A DNA stretch of 64,000 bases from an uncultured Bacillota bacterium (lineage in GTDB: Bacteria > Bacillota_I > Bacilli_A > RFN20 > CAG-826): the NCBI GenBank assembly GCA_949287245.1, contig CASEFL010000005.1:1-64000 (forward strand), written 5' to 3'. Below are positions 54,861 through 63,489 of the stretch, in pieces. The notes beneath the pieces were generated by a model. That model saw only the letters and a list, made by a program, of their open reading frames with translations. It ran no database searches and was not told where the DNA came from. The position numbers and the translations under genes are program-made. Position 1 is the first letter of the stretch. Each line of letters starts with the position of its first letter.

Positions 54861-56048
54861 ATGAGAAAAAAGAGTCTAATTTTTGGTTTTGAACATTTCT
54901 TGGTCGATTATTTATCTTTATTTCCTTTTGTCTTTTTAGGAAAAGGAGGAAATTCTCTTCTTTATGAAGATGATGGTTTTGCCTTATTTTCTCTTGCTTC
55001 CTATGTTGTTTTTGCTTTTCTTCTTCAAGGCCCAATTGGGCTTCTTCTTGATGATAAAAAAGGAAAATGGGATAACCTTTTTCTTTCTCTCTCACTCCCT
55101 TTCATTTTATCAGGAGGAATTTTAGGAATACTTGTTTCTTCTGTTTTGCCTTTCTCTTCCTTCCAGCCTCTTTTTGTTTTCCTTTTTATCCCTCTTTTTG
55201 GTCTAGGGAATGCTTTCTTTCACGTTGCTTCAGGGAAGAAGTTACTGGATAACGGGGCAAAAAGTTGTGATTTAGGAATTTTTATTTCTTTTGGTTCTCT
55301 TGCGGTAGCCTTAACTTCTCCTGATTTTGCTGCATTAAAAAGTTCTAGTTTTTCTCCTTTCTTATTGTTAAGTATTCTTTATGGATTCTCGCTTTTTATC
55401 GGGTTCCTTCTCTTGCCTTATCTTTTAAAAACTTCAGTAAATATCGAAGAAAATAGTTCACATCCTTCTTTTTCTTACTCCTTTATTGAAGGCGCGATTT
55501 TCTTATTGCTTATTGGTATTTCTGTATTTTTGCGAGGCTTTATTGGAAGTTATCACGCCTCCTCTTCTCCTACTTACGCTTTCTTAATTGTTTCCCTTGC
55601 TATTTTCTTTGGAAAGTTTCTAGGGGGATTTATTGTTGATTATTTAGGAACAGGATTTTTGCTTATCCTTTCTATCCTTTTTACGGTTGTTGGTTATTCT
55701 TTAAAGATGTTCGATAATCCGATACCCATGAACTTCTTTATGGCTTTCTCCATTAATCTCTTTATGGGTTTGACTTTGTCTTTAAGTGGGGAAGTTTCTT
55801 TCAAAAGCAAAGGTTTTGCCTTTGGAATTCTTTCAACATTCCTAGGTTTTGCCTCTTTTGCTGGAAGTTATGTTTCAAGCTTAATTTCATTGCCATATTT
55901 AAATTTAATTTTAAGTGTCCCGAATTTCCTTCTTATATTTTTTGTTTTATTTTTTCTTGGAAGAAAAAAGAAAAAGAAATATAAGGAAATTTTCTTCGGA
56001 GGTAGTTTAATGAATATTAGGAGGAGTATTCATGATGAATCTCTTTGA
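54861..56048 (+). CDS. MFS-like membrane transporter
   Basis: About 395 residues with about 12 hydrophobic segments. The start FEHFLVDYLSLFPF and the middle GGFIVDYLGTGFLLI loop resemble major facilitator proteins. I cannot name the substrate. ATG 54861 is preferred over 54825, which falls in the terminator of the upstream gene. No Shine-Dalgarno sequence precedes it. TCTAAT lies 4 bases from the ATG, a possible leaderless start. It overlaps the next small gene. Confidence 0.6.
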   Translation: MRKKSLIFGFEHFLVDYLSLFPFVFLGKGGNSLLYEDDGFALFSLASYVVFAFLLQGPIGLLLDDKKGKWDNLFLSLSLPFILSGGILGILVSSVLPFSSFQPLFVFLFIPLFGLGNAFFHVASGKKLLDNGAKSCDLGIFISFGSLAVALTSPDFAALKSSSFSPFLLLSILYGFSLFIGFLLLPYLLKTSVNIEENSSHPSFSYSFIEGAIFLLLIGISVFLRGFIGSYHASSSPTYAFLIVSLAIFFGKFLGGFIVDYLGTGFLLILSILFTVVGYSLKMFDNPIPMNFFMAFSINLFMGLTLSLSGEVSFKSKGFAFGILSTFLGFASFAGSYVSSLISLPYLNLILSVPNFLLIFFVLFFLGRKKKKKYKEIFFGGSLMNIRRSIHDESL

Positions 56049-56214
56049 TGTTGCCATTATTGAGCCTTTTTTCTATTTTGGAGGATGGGTTCTTTTGGCG
56101 TTAGGAATTATTTTTGTTGTAGTTTTATTGATTTGTTTCATCGTGAAAGCCGTGCGAAGAAAAAATGAAAAAGAGTTTTCGATTCTCGATGAGCATGAAA
56201 ACGATAAAAAATGA
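56032..56214 (+). CDS. Small single-helix membrane protein
   Basis: 60 residues with one long hydrophobic segment (about residues 17-41) and a charged C-terminal tail. AGGAGG lies about 10 bases before the ATG, which supports real translation. It overlaps the MFS gene by 17 bases and the next gene by 4 bases. No family recognised. Confidence 0.6.
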   Translation: MMNLFDVAIIEPFFYFGGWVLLALGIIFVVVLLICFIVKAVRRKNEKEFSILDEHENDKK

Positions 56215-56579
56215 GTTCACCTCTTTCTTCCCTTCTCTTTCTTCTTTTCGCTTTATTTCTCACGCTTATTTTTGAAATTCCCTATCTTGCGATTTGGGGA
56301 AAAGCGTTTTGTAACAAGAATTTTTTAAAGACAGCCATATTCGTCAATGTCATATCGAATTTGACTTTAAACCTCCTTTTAAAAGGATTTGCCTCTCTTC
56401 TTTCTCCTCTTACTTACTTTCTTCTTTTTGTGGGGCTTGAAATTTTTGTTGTTCTTTTTGAATTTTGGATTTACCAAAAAATCATTAAGAATTGCAAAGT
56501 TTTTCTTTTTCTTCTTACGTTAAGTGCGAATCTTTTAAGTTTATTTTTTGGTAGTCTCATTCTTTTCTTTCTTTTTTGA
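56211..56579 (+). CDS. Small hypothetical membrane protein
   Basis: 122 residues, four hydrophobic segments and few charged residues. It overlaps the 60-residue membrane protein (ATGA) and ends the MFS unit. No family recognised. The following 162 bases are a leader region for rnfC. Confidence 0.6.
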   Translation: MSSPLSSLLFLLFALFLTLIFEIPYLAIWGKAFCNKNFLKTAIFVNVISNLTLNLLLKGFASLLSPLTYFLLFVGLEIFVVLFEFWIYQKIIKNCKVFLFLLTLSANLLSLFFGSLILFFLF

Positions 56580-56610
56580 AAAAATCAGAGGAAATAATGG
56601 GAGAATGCAA

Positions 56611-56699
56611 GGTTATTAAGCTTTTGACTTTTTAAATCAGAGATTTTTATCTTATTGATAACCCTAGAAACTATCATTTCTCTCTTGCGCGTAGCGCGC
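56611..56699 (+). promoter_or_regulatory. Structured region with candidate promoter upstream of rnfC
   Basis: GGTTATTAAG (56611-56620) can pair with CTTATTGATAACC (56651-56663) with an interior mismatch; an inner AAATC-AGA-GATTT hairpin lies inside. TTGACT (56624-56629) and TATCTT (56648-56653), spaced by 18, form a candidate promoter in the same place. Further on, GCGCG-TAG-CGCGC (56687-56699) is a perfect 5-bp GC-only repeat in AT-rich DNA. No known riboswitch or Rex site is recognised. Confidence 0.45.
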
Positions 56700-56741
56700 G
56701 AAATTATTAATCTTTCTTTTAGAAAGTGAAGTTTAAACAGC

Positions 56742-58046
56742 ATGATAGCGAAAGCACGTCACATTGAACTGCCCAATTATCTTCTCTCTCATCAAGAATT
56801 AGAGGTGGCTCCACTTCCAAAGTATGCCTACATTGCAGGGACAAATGGAAGATGCGCTTCTTATTCTTTGACTGTGAAAGAAGGCGATCATGTATGCATT
56901 GGAGATACTCTTGGTATCCGGAAAGGTCCCTTTTTTGAGCAACCCATTATTGCCACCGTCTCTGGGACTTATCTTGGGATTGAGAATCATCTTCATCATA
57001 CGGGCAAAAGTTGCGAGTTCTTGAAAATTGAAAATGATTTCAAGGACGAGTATGGCTCTTCTTGTAAAGAGCGTTCCGAAGAAGAAATTGCTTCTTTAAG
57101 TAAAGAAGATCTTCTCTCCATCATGAAAGACATGGCTTTAGTGGGTCTTGGAGGTTCCTCCTTCCCAAGTTATGTCAAGTTACAAGGCGACCACAAGATC
57201 AATACGATTGTGATTAATGGCGTGGAATGTGAGCCTTCCTTAGCAAGCGACCATCGTTTGATGCTTGAACATCCTCATGAGATCATTGAGGGAGTCAAGA
57301 TTTTAATGAAGGCCGTTGGGGCAAAAGAAGGCATGATTTGCGCGAAATGGATTTATAAAGATTTAGCTGAATCTTGGAGTAGCGCTTTAGCGGGTCAAGA
57401 AGGAACGGGGGTTTCTTTCACTCCTGTTTACAATTTCTATCCCCAAGGATGGGAAGTGGCTTGTATTAAAACAGCAACAGGCATTGATATTCCTAGCGGT
57501 CATCTTCCAGCAGAGTTTGGTATTTTAGAGTATAACGTGGCGACAATTTATTCTCTTTACCTTGCAGTGAAGTATCGTCGTCCTTTATTAACCCGTTATG
57601 TTCAAATCCACGGGAATGGGGTAAAGGAACAAAAATTCTTAGCCGTCCGTATTGGGACTCCTTTTAGCGATTTGCTTCCTTTAGCAAATGGTTATGCTGA
57701 TTCTCCTAACAAAAAAAGAATGATTTTAGGTGGCCCAATGATGGGGAACACCGTGAATGGCGATGATATTATTTGTACGCCTACGGTTACCTCTTATCTC
57801 ATCTTAGATGAAGAAGCTTGGCACGTGGATCCTTGTGTCCGCTGCGGCTCTTGTATTTATAGTTGTCCCACGCATTTGCTCCCGGCTTTAATTAGCCAGG
57901 CGGTAAAATCTGGCAACAAGGACAAAGTAAAAGCACTTCATCCTGAACGTTGTATCGAATGTGGTCTTTGTGCTTATAGCTGCACAAGCCATATTAATGT
58001 GACGGAATTTGTAAGGAGGGCTAAACGGATAGCAAGATTACCATGA
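56742..58046 (+). CDS. rnfC: Rnf electron transport complex subunit C
   Basis: 434 residues. RnfC docks to the membrane complex and carries FMN/NADH-binding and ferredoxin domains. VGLGGSSFPSYVKL is the flavin/NADH region (near 134), similar to the Nqo1 fold. Two 4Fe-4S motifs lie near the C terminus: CVRCGSCIYSCP and CIECGLCAYSC. It begins the rnfCDGEA(x)B operon and overlaps rnfD by 4 bases. Its ribosome binding site is weak. Confidence 0.95.
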   Translation: MIAKARHIELPNYLLSHQELEVAPLPKYAYIAGTNGRCASYSLTVKEGDHVCIGDTLGIRKGPFFEQPIIATVSGTYLGIENHLHHTGKSCEFLKIENDFKDEYGSSCKERSEEEIASLSKEDLLSIMKDMALVGLGGSSFPSYVKLQGDHKINTIVINGVECEPSLASDHRLMLEHPHEIIEGVKILMKAVGAKEGMICAKWIYKDLAESWSSALAGQEGTGVSFTPVYNFYPQGWEVACIKTATGIDIPSGHLPAEFGILEYNVATIYSLYLAVKYRRPLLTRYVQIHGNGVKEQKFLAVRIGTPFSDLLPLANGYADSPNKKRMILGGPMMGNTVNGDDIICTPTVTSYLILDEEAWHVDPCVRCGSCIYSCPTHLLPALISQAVKSGNKDKVKALHPERCIECGLCAYSCTSHINVTEFVRRAKRIARLP

Positions 58047-59191
58047 GTGAAATGAATCAGGTGCGATTTTTGCAAGAACCAAGTCCGCATGTGCGTCGTC
58101 ATGATAGTGCGACCCGCATGATGCTTGATGTTCTTATTGCCTTACTCCCTCTTCTTCTATTTTCCTTTATTATTTATCGCCTTGACGCGCTAAAAGTATT
58201 TGGAATTGCTATTCCTACGATGCTTTTAGCCGAATGGGTGTTTGTCATGATTAAAGGAAAAATGCCTTATGACGGCATGAAACACTCTTTTAAAGAGAAG
58301 TTTTTACACGCCATTAAAACTTACACTCCTTTGAATGCTGTGGCTCCTTTGGTAAGCGCAGTGATTTATGGAATGTGTTTACCTCCAACAACCAGTTGGT
58401 ATGGTGTATTTGTTGGGGCACTTGTGGGCATTGTTCTTGCAAAACTTGTCTTTGGCGGTACAGGACATAACATATTTAATCCTGCCGCTGTAGGGATGAT
58501 TGCTGCTCGGTTATCTTTTGGCAGCAGCATGAGTTATCCGGAAATTACGTGGACAAATGGGGGAACAATTATTGAAGAAATCACCACAGGTGGTTCTCTT
58601 TTATCCCAAGTTTCGCAAACAGGATATGGTTCCCTTACAGATATTAGTCTTCTTGATCTTTTCTTAGGAAAGATGCAAGGAGCGATGGGCGAGGTTTGCA
58701 AAGTCCTTATTCTTGTTGGTTTGCTTTATCTTCTTCTCCGTCAAACCATTGATTGGCGGATTACCTTTACTTATATTGGTGCCTTTACTGCTTTAGTTGC
58801 CATTGTTGGCATTTGTATTGGAGCAGGAAACTTCTACAAAGATTTTGATATTTGGCACTTTATTGGTTTTGAATTCTTAACAGGAGGAATGCTTTTTGGG
58901 GCTGTGTTTATGTTGACAGATCCTGTCACCTCTCCGATTACAAAACCCGGCCGTTATCTTTATGCTTTAATTGCTGCTTCTCTTACTGTGATTATTCGTT
59001 TCTTGGCAAGTGCGCCTGAAGGAGTTGGATATTCCATCCTTTTATCAAATCTCCTTGTCCCAGTTATTGATTATCCAAAATGGGCAAGTGCGCGTTGGAC
59101 TTGGAAAAAAGCGCTTATTGTAGTTGTAATTATTTTTGTTGATATTTTGATCCTTTGCTTAGGGGTCTTCTTTGGAGGAAAAATCAAATGA
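58043..59191 (+). CDS. rnfD: Rnf electron transport complex subunit D
   Basis: 382-residue integral membrane subunit homologous to NqrB, with about ten hydrophobic segments. NPAAVGMIAARL and the C-terminal MLTDPVTSPITKPGRYLY are family motifs. The site where FMN is normally attached to Thr (SGAT) reads TTGGS (181-185), so the acceptor would be Ser185 if it is used at all. Overlaps rnfC and rnfG by 4 bases. Confidence 0.93.
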   Translation: MSEMNQVRFLQEPSPHVRRHDSATRMMLDVLIALLPLLLFSFIIYRLDALKVFGIAIPTMLLAEWVFVMIKGKMPYDGMKHSFKEKFLHAIKTYTPLNAVAPLVSAVIYGMCLPPTTSWYGVFVGALVGIVLAKLVFGGTGHNIFNPAAVGMIAARLSFGSSMSYPEITWTNGGTIIEEITTGGSLLSQVSQTGYGSLTDISLLDLFLGKMQGAMGEVCKVLILVGLLYLLLRQTIDWRITFTYIGAFTALVAIVGICIGAGNFYKDFDIWHFIGFEFLTGGMLFGAVFMLTDPVTSPITKPGRYLYALIAASLTVIIRFLASAPEGVGYSILLSNLLVPVIDYPKWASARWTWKKALIVVVIIFVDILILCLGVFFGGKIK

Positions 59192-62169
59192 AAATCAAAC
59201 TTGATGCTCGACATGTTTTATCCGTCGTTGGCGTTCTTGCCTTAATTGGTGGGGGTGCTGGTGCTTTAGTAGGAACTGTTAATTACTTTACCGATCCCAT
59301 TATCAGTGAAAATAACGACCGTAAAGAATTAGAAGCTTATTACGATTGTTTTCCAGATGCTGCTTCGATTGGGGAAGAAGTTGCTGTTAGTGGGGCAAAG
59401 TACGTTAAGGCTTATCGCGCGGCTTTGGATGCAAGCAATAAGGAAATTGGTCGTGCTTATATCGTTAATGGAAAATCAAGCTACAATGCTGACATTAATT
59501 TAATTGTTGGGGTGAATGATTCTGGTTTAGTCCACATTTCTCTTGTGAATTATGGTCCAGATAATACTGGTGGTTCAGCAACCGTTATTCCTGCTTGGAT
59601 TGACTCTATTAATGAAGATACAAGTAATTTAGAAAACGGGGTTACAACCGGTGGTACGGCGACGGCAAATACGATTCGTGAGATGGTCGCAGAAGCTATT
59701 TCCCTATACGAAGGGGCAGAACCTGGTCCAGGACCAGTGGATCCTTCTTTAGAAAAGTACATCAATCTTTTTGAAGGAGCTGCTTCTGTTGAGGATGAAG
59801 TTAGTGTTTCTGGAACCTATGTGAAGTCTTATCGTGAGGTTAAGGATGCCTCAGGAAATGTGTTAGGAAGAGCATATCTTGTTTCAGGTGAAAATAGTTT
59901 TACCGCCACAATTGAATTCTTAGTCGGAATTACCGCTGAAGGCGAAATTTCTGGTTTATATTTGGAAAAATATGAAGGAAATATTGGCGGAACTCAAGCA
60001 ACGATTGAAAATTGGTTTGACTCGGTAAATAGCAATCCCTCCAATTTTGAAACAGGGCCTTCTGCAAGTGCGACTTATACCACAATTAAAGATGCGGTTA
60101 ATGAAGCAAGAGAACATTATGGAAATGCTCCAGTTACTTCCGATGAGGAGAAATATCTTGCCTTATTTGATGGCGCAGCATCTGTTGGTGAAGAGGTTGC
60201 TGCTTCTGGAACTTATATTACTTCTTATCGCGAGGTGAAAGATGCAAGTGGCAATCTTTTAGGAAGAGCTTATCGCGGAGAGGGGTATAACAGTTATGAT
60301 GTTCATATTGAAATTCTTGTTGGATTAACTCCTGAATTCTCGGTTAGTGGGTTAAGTCTTGAAGACCATTCTGGTGGTATGCCAATGGGTGAAGAAGGCA
60401 TTCGCGACTGGTTTGACGATGTAAACGAAGATCCTTCCAATCTTATTAATACGATGCCAAGTGCAAGTTTCTCTTATGAAACGATTATGAGCATTATCAA
60501 AGAAGCTCAAAAGCACTACGAAGAAGGACCTACCATTAATCTTGATGAATATTACTTATCTTTATTTACAGGCGCTTCAACTTTAGGCGAGGAAGTAGAA
60601 GTAGAAGGGACTTATATTTCTTCTTACCGTGAAGTGAAAGATAGTCATGGCGAGGTACTTGGAGTTGGTTATCTTGCTAATGGGGAAGTGGAAAAGTATA
60701 ACACTAATGTTTCCTTAATCATTGGTGTGAATGAGAATGGTTTAGCTCGTTTAGCCTTAGTTGATTATGGTTCTAGTGGAAAACCTGGTCCTACAACCGA
60801 TACGGTGAACAACTGGATTGATTCTGTCAATGAAGATCCTTCTCATTTAGATGATGTGGACACTGGTGCTTCTTATACCTTGTCTTTAATTAATGACATG
60901 ATTGACGAAGCGGTTTCTCATCATTTAGATGCGGATTATGATGCTTTAGTTTCTAATGTTTCTTCTTGGGGAAGAGTTATTGCTTTAGGCGATACCGACT
61001 TTGTTACTTCCTATCGTACCGCCTATGATGAGAATCAAGAACGGCTCGCGCGTGTTTATAGGGGAAGTTATACTCAAAATGATGGTTCGACGGTAAGTGT
61101 TCTTGTTGCGCTTGATAAAGATGGAAAGCTTACTGTTGGGAATCTAGAAATGTCTGGTGTGGACTCTGCTTATGAAGAAGGAGTAAAAAACTGGATTAGT
61201 AAAATTAATGCAGGAACTGTGGATTATCGCGAAGATATTTCTACTTCTGGCGTTGAACTTGCCGCCTATTCTCTTGCCGCTATTCTTGATGAGGCAAAAG
61301 AAAGCGAAACTCTTTTACTAGAAGAAGAAGGAATTATCACTCCTACCGATCCTGATACCCCTGTTTCAGCAAATGGGGAAGTGATGGCGATGTTCCCAGA
61401 AGCCACTTCTTGGGGCAATCAAGTCACAATTAGTAATGTATGGATGGCCACCGATTACTGGGTTGCCTATGATGAAGAGGAAGCAGAAATCGGCCGTGTT
61501 TATACCATTCGCTTAACAACAGAAGCAAAAGATACTTTATATATTGCGCTTAACGCCGATGGTACTTTTGAAGAGATGAAGATGATTAAGAACTCTTTAT
61601 CCTTAGAAGCCTTAACCGAAGTCGAAAGTTGGATTACGACTTCAAATGCAAGTGACAATATGCCTACTCCAACAGGCGATCCTACAAGCAGTTCTTTAAG
61701 TGATGTTGAAAAAGAAGTTGCAAGTTACACCACAAATGTTGTTTTAGGAATCGAGGATTGCCAAAGAGAATATAACTTAGCAACCGCTGCTACGATGGAT
61801 GAAGCCATTAAAGCTGCGGTGAGCAAAAACTTTGGTGAAAATGCACAATATGACCTTCTTGGGAACGGTTCCTTCACCGTAGATGGCTGTCCTGAAATTG
61901 ACGGAAACTATTACTCTGTTCGTATTCCAGCAAGCAATCCGATGGGTGGAACACCAACTTACCCAGGAAATGTTTATGTTGCTCATATTGACGAGGCCGA
62001 TTATCAAGCAACCTTAATTATCTCGGTTGGCGAATTAACCGATGAGGCTACTGGGGTAACAGCTATTGTTGATGTTTATGGGGAAGAAACAGGAACTCGG
62101 AATCAAGATACGATTGATCGCATTACTGCGGCGTTAATTGAACTGAATAGCGGAAGTGATGCCGCTTAA
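59188..62169 (+). CDS. rnfG: Rnf subunit G, giant form with tandem FMN-binding-like modules
   Basis: About 993 residues (RnfG normally about 200). The N terminus is standard RnfG: one membrane helix (about 10-35) followed by VNYFTDPIISEN. About six related modules of 130-150 residues follow, each with a SYRE-like strand and a L/I-G-R-A-Y strand. The equivalent SYR-like triplets lie at residues 75, 214, 346, 479, 608 and 756. The flavin-acceptor position reads TTGGT (T157), SASAT (T296), SASFS (S429), TGAS (S562), and is lost in modules 5 and 6. A different C-terminal domain of about 130 residues follows. GGAGG precedes the ATG; rnfD overlap is 4 bases. Confidence 0.9.
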   Translation: MKIKLDARHVLSVVGVLALIGGGAGALVGTVNYFTDPIISENNDRKELEAYYDCFPDAASIGEEVAVSGAKYVKAYRAALDASNKEIGRAYIVNGKSSYNADINLIVGVNDSGLVHISLVNYGPDNTGGSATVIPAWIDSINEDTSNLENGVTTGGTATANTIREMVAEAISLYEGAEPGPGPVDPSLEKYINLFEGAASVEDEVSVSGTYVKSYREVKDASGNVLGRAYLVSGENSFTATIEFLVGITAEGEISGLYLEKYEGNIGGTQATIENWFDSVNSNPSNFETGPSASATYTTIKDAVNEAREHYGNAPVTSDEEKYLALFDGAASVGEEVAASGTYITSYREVKDASGNLLGRAYRGEGYNSYDVHIEILVGLTPEFSVSGLSLEDHSGGMPMGEEGIRDWFDDVNEDPSNLINTMPSASFSYETIMSIIKEAQKHYEEGPTINLDEYYLSLFTGASTLGEEVEVEGTYISSYREVKDSHGEVLGVGYLANGEVEKYNTNVSLIIGVNENGLARLALVDYGSSGKPGPTTDTVNNWIDSVNEDPSHLDDVDTGASYTLSLINDMIDEAVSHHLDADYDALVSNVSSWGRVIALGDTDFVTSYRTAYDENQERLARVYRGSYTQNDGSTVSVLVALDKDGKLTVGNLEMSGVDSAYEEGVKNWISKINAGTVDYREDISTSGVELAAYSLAAILDEAKESETLLLEEEGIITPTDPDTPVSANGEVMAMFPEATSWGNQVTISNVWMATDYWVAYDEEEAEIGRVYTIRLTTEAKDTLYIALNADGTFEEMKMIKNSLSLEALTEVESWITTSNASDNMPTPTGDPTSSSLSDVEKEVASYTTNVVLGIEDCQREYNLATAATMDEAIKAAVSKNFGENAQYDLLGNGSFTVDGCPEIDGNYYSVRIPASNPMGGTPTYPGNVYVAHIDEADYQATLIISVGELTDEATGVTAIVDVYGEETGTRNQDTIDRITAALIELNSGSDAA
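59338..59730 (+). repeat. RnfG module 1 (best FMN-binding match)
   Basis: Residues about 51-181. It has AYRAALDASNKEIGRAY and the acceptor motif TTGGT (residues 153-157). Its position right after the membrane helix is that of the normal RnfG flavin domain. Confidence 0.8.
59758..60135 (+). repeat. RnfG module 2
   Basis: Residues about 191-316. SYREVKDASGNVLGRAY is very close to module 3. The acceptor region is SASAT (T296). A Pro/Gly linker (GPGPVDP) separates it from module 1. Confidence 0.75.
60149..60534 (+). repeat. RnfG module 3
   Basis: Residues about 321-449. SYREVKDASGNLLGRAY differs from module 2 at one position, suggesting duplication of this pair. The acceptor region is SASFS (Ser429). 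Confidence 0.75.
60545..60930 (+). repeat. RnfG module 4
   Basis: Residues about 453-581. SYREVKDSHGEVLGVGY, then VSLIIGVNENG, which resembles module 1 (LIVGVNDSG). The acceptor region is TGAS (559-562), one residue from the SGAT consensus apart from the final Ser. Confidence 0.75.
60937..61330 (+). repeat. RnfG module 5 (acceptor lost)
   Basis: Residues about 584-715. SYRTAYDENQERLARVY matches the module pattern. The acceptor region reads STSGVE, with no Thr at the flavin position. Confidence 0.65.
61378..61770 (+). repeat. RnfG module 6 (most divergent)
   Basis: Residues about 731-861. DYWVAYDEEEAEIGRVY keeps the strand pattern. The acceptor region (GDPTSSSLS) has no recognisable motif. 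A different C-terminal domain follows to the stop. Confidence 0.6.
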
Positions 62170-62178
62170 GGAGGGAGT

Positions 62179-62901
62179 ATGGCGGAAGCAACTCTAAACT
62201 TAAAAGGAGAAAGAAAGGAAGCCTTCCTTTCCGGAATTTGGAAGGCGAATCCTTTATTTGTCTCCTTACTTGGAATGTGTCCTGCACTTGCCGTAACAAC
62301 AAATTTTGAATCGGCTATTGGCATGGGTATTCTCTTTACTTTTGTTCTTCTTGGTTCCAATGTCTTTGTTTCTCTTTTACGGAAGATTATTCCTGAAGAA
62401 GTAACAACTCCCTGTTACATTGTCATCATCGCTACTTTTGTTACGATTGTGAAAATGCTTTGCGAAGCATTCCTCCCGGAACTATATACTTCTTTAGGCG
62501 TTTTCCTTTCTTTGCTTGTCGTGAACTGCATTGTTTTAGGAAGAAGCGAAGCTTATGCTTCTAAAAATACGGTCTTAAATAGCACTTTAGACGCTTTAGG
62601 AAATGGAATTGGATTTACTTGGGCGATTTGTGCAATTGCCTTAGTAAGAGAAATTTTAGGAACAGGAATGATTACTTTTGGAAAAGTGTTTACTTTTATT
62701 CCTGAATATTCTCTCCCTATTTTAAAAGTGGAAGGTGTCTATGATCTTTCGATTGAATTCTTCCAACGTTCTCTTGGTGGTTTCCTTGTTCTTGGTATTG
62801 CTTTAGCGATTATTGCTGCATCTTCTAACTACAAGAAAAACAAAAAGCGTGTGGATGAAGCATTAGCGAAAAACGCTGCAAGCGTGGAAGGAGGGAATTA
62901 A
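62179..62901 (+). CDS. rnfE: Rnf electron transport complex subunit E
   Basis: 240 residues, homologous to NqrD, with six hydrophobic segments. The start GIWKANPLFVSLLGMCPALA carries the conserved Cys, and VNCIVLGRSEAYASKN holds the second; together with RnfA these ligate the membrane iron site. GGAGG precedes the ATG, 9 bases after rnfG. The C-terminal tail of about 30 residues is charged. Confidence 0.95.
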   Translation: MAEATLNLKGERKEAFLSGIWKANPLFVSLLGMCPALAVTTNFESAIGMGILFTFVLLGSNVFVSLLRKIIPEEVTTPCYIVIIATFVTIVKMLCEAFLPELYTSLGVFLSLLVVNCIVLGRSEAYASKNTVLNSTLDALGNGIGFTWAICAIALVREILGTGMITFGKVFTFIPEYSLPILKVEGVYDLSIEFFQRSLGGFLVLGIALAIIAASSNYKKNKKRVDEALAKNAASVEGGN

Positions 62902-62903
62902 CA

Positions 62904-63488
62904 ATGGATTTATTTGTTGCCTTTCTTTTAGCGATTGTTTCTAGTGCCTTAATCGATAATGTTGTCTTAAGTCGTTTTTATGGCATTTGTTCTTTTGTTG
63001 GCACAGGGAATAAGATAAAACCCGCTTTCTGCATGGGTTTAGCGGTCACCTTTGTTATTGTTTTAGCCGCTATTGTTTGTTGGCCTTTATATACCTATGT
63101 TTTAGTGCCCGCAAACATGGCCTTCTTAGACACGATTGTTTATATCTTAGTCATTGCTTGTCTTGTGCAATTAGTAGGAATCTTTATCAAAAAAACTTCT
63201 CCTACTTTATATAAAACATTAGGCATTTATCTTCCTTTAATTACCACAAACTGTGCGGTGCTTGGTGTCGCGCAAGGCAATACGGATCAAAGCTTAGATT
63301 TCCTTTCTTCTTTAGGAAATGCATTAGGAACTTCTCTTGGCTATTTAATTGTCATTGTTCTTTTTGCTACCATTCGGGAACGGCTTGAAAGTGCTGATAC
63401 TCCCAAAGCCTTTAAAGGAATTCCTCTTGCTTTAGTCACGGCTGGCTTAATGGCTTTAGCCTTCATGGGCTTACAAGGGATTGTTTAA
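62904..63488 (+). CDS. rnfA: Rnf electron transport complex subunit A
   Basis: 194 residues, homologous to NqrE, six hydrophobic segments. YGICSFVGTGNKI and LPLITTNCAVLGVA contain the conserved cysteines for the shared iron site with RnfE. It starts 2 bases after rnfE. A small Cys-rich protein gene follows instead of rnfB. Confidence 0.95.
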   Translation: MDLFVAFLLAIVSSALIDNVVLSRFYGICSFVGTGNKIKPAFCMGLAVTFVIVLAAIVCWPLYTYVLVPANMAFLDTIVYILVIACLVQLVGIFIKKTSPTLYKTLGIYLPLITTNCAVLGVAQGNTDQSLDFLSSLGNALGTSLGYLIVIVLFATIRERLESADTPKAFKGIPLALVTAGLMALAFMGLQGIV

Positions 63489-63489
63489 T

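Noticed and set aside
59188-62169. RnfG repeats as an assembly duplication
   Set aside because: The modules differ widely at the nucleotide level and in acceptor motifs, and the frame is open throughout, which fits old duplications rather than a recent assembly error.
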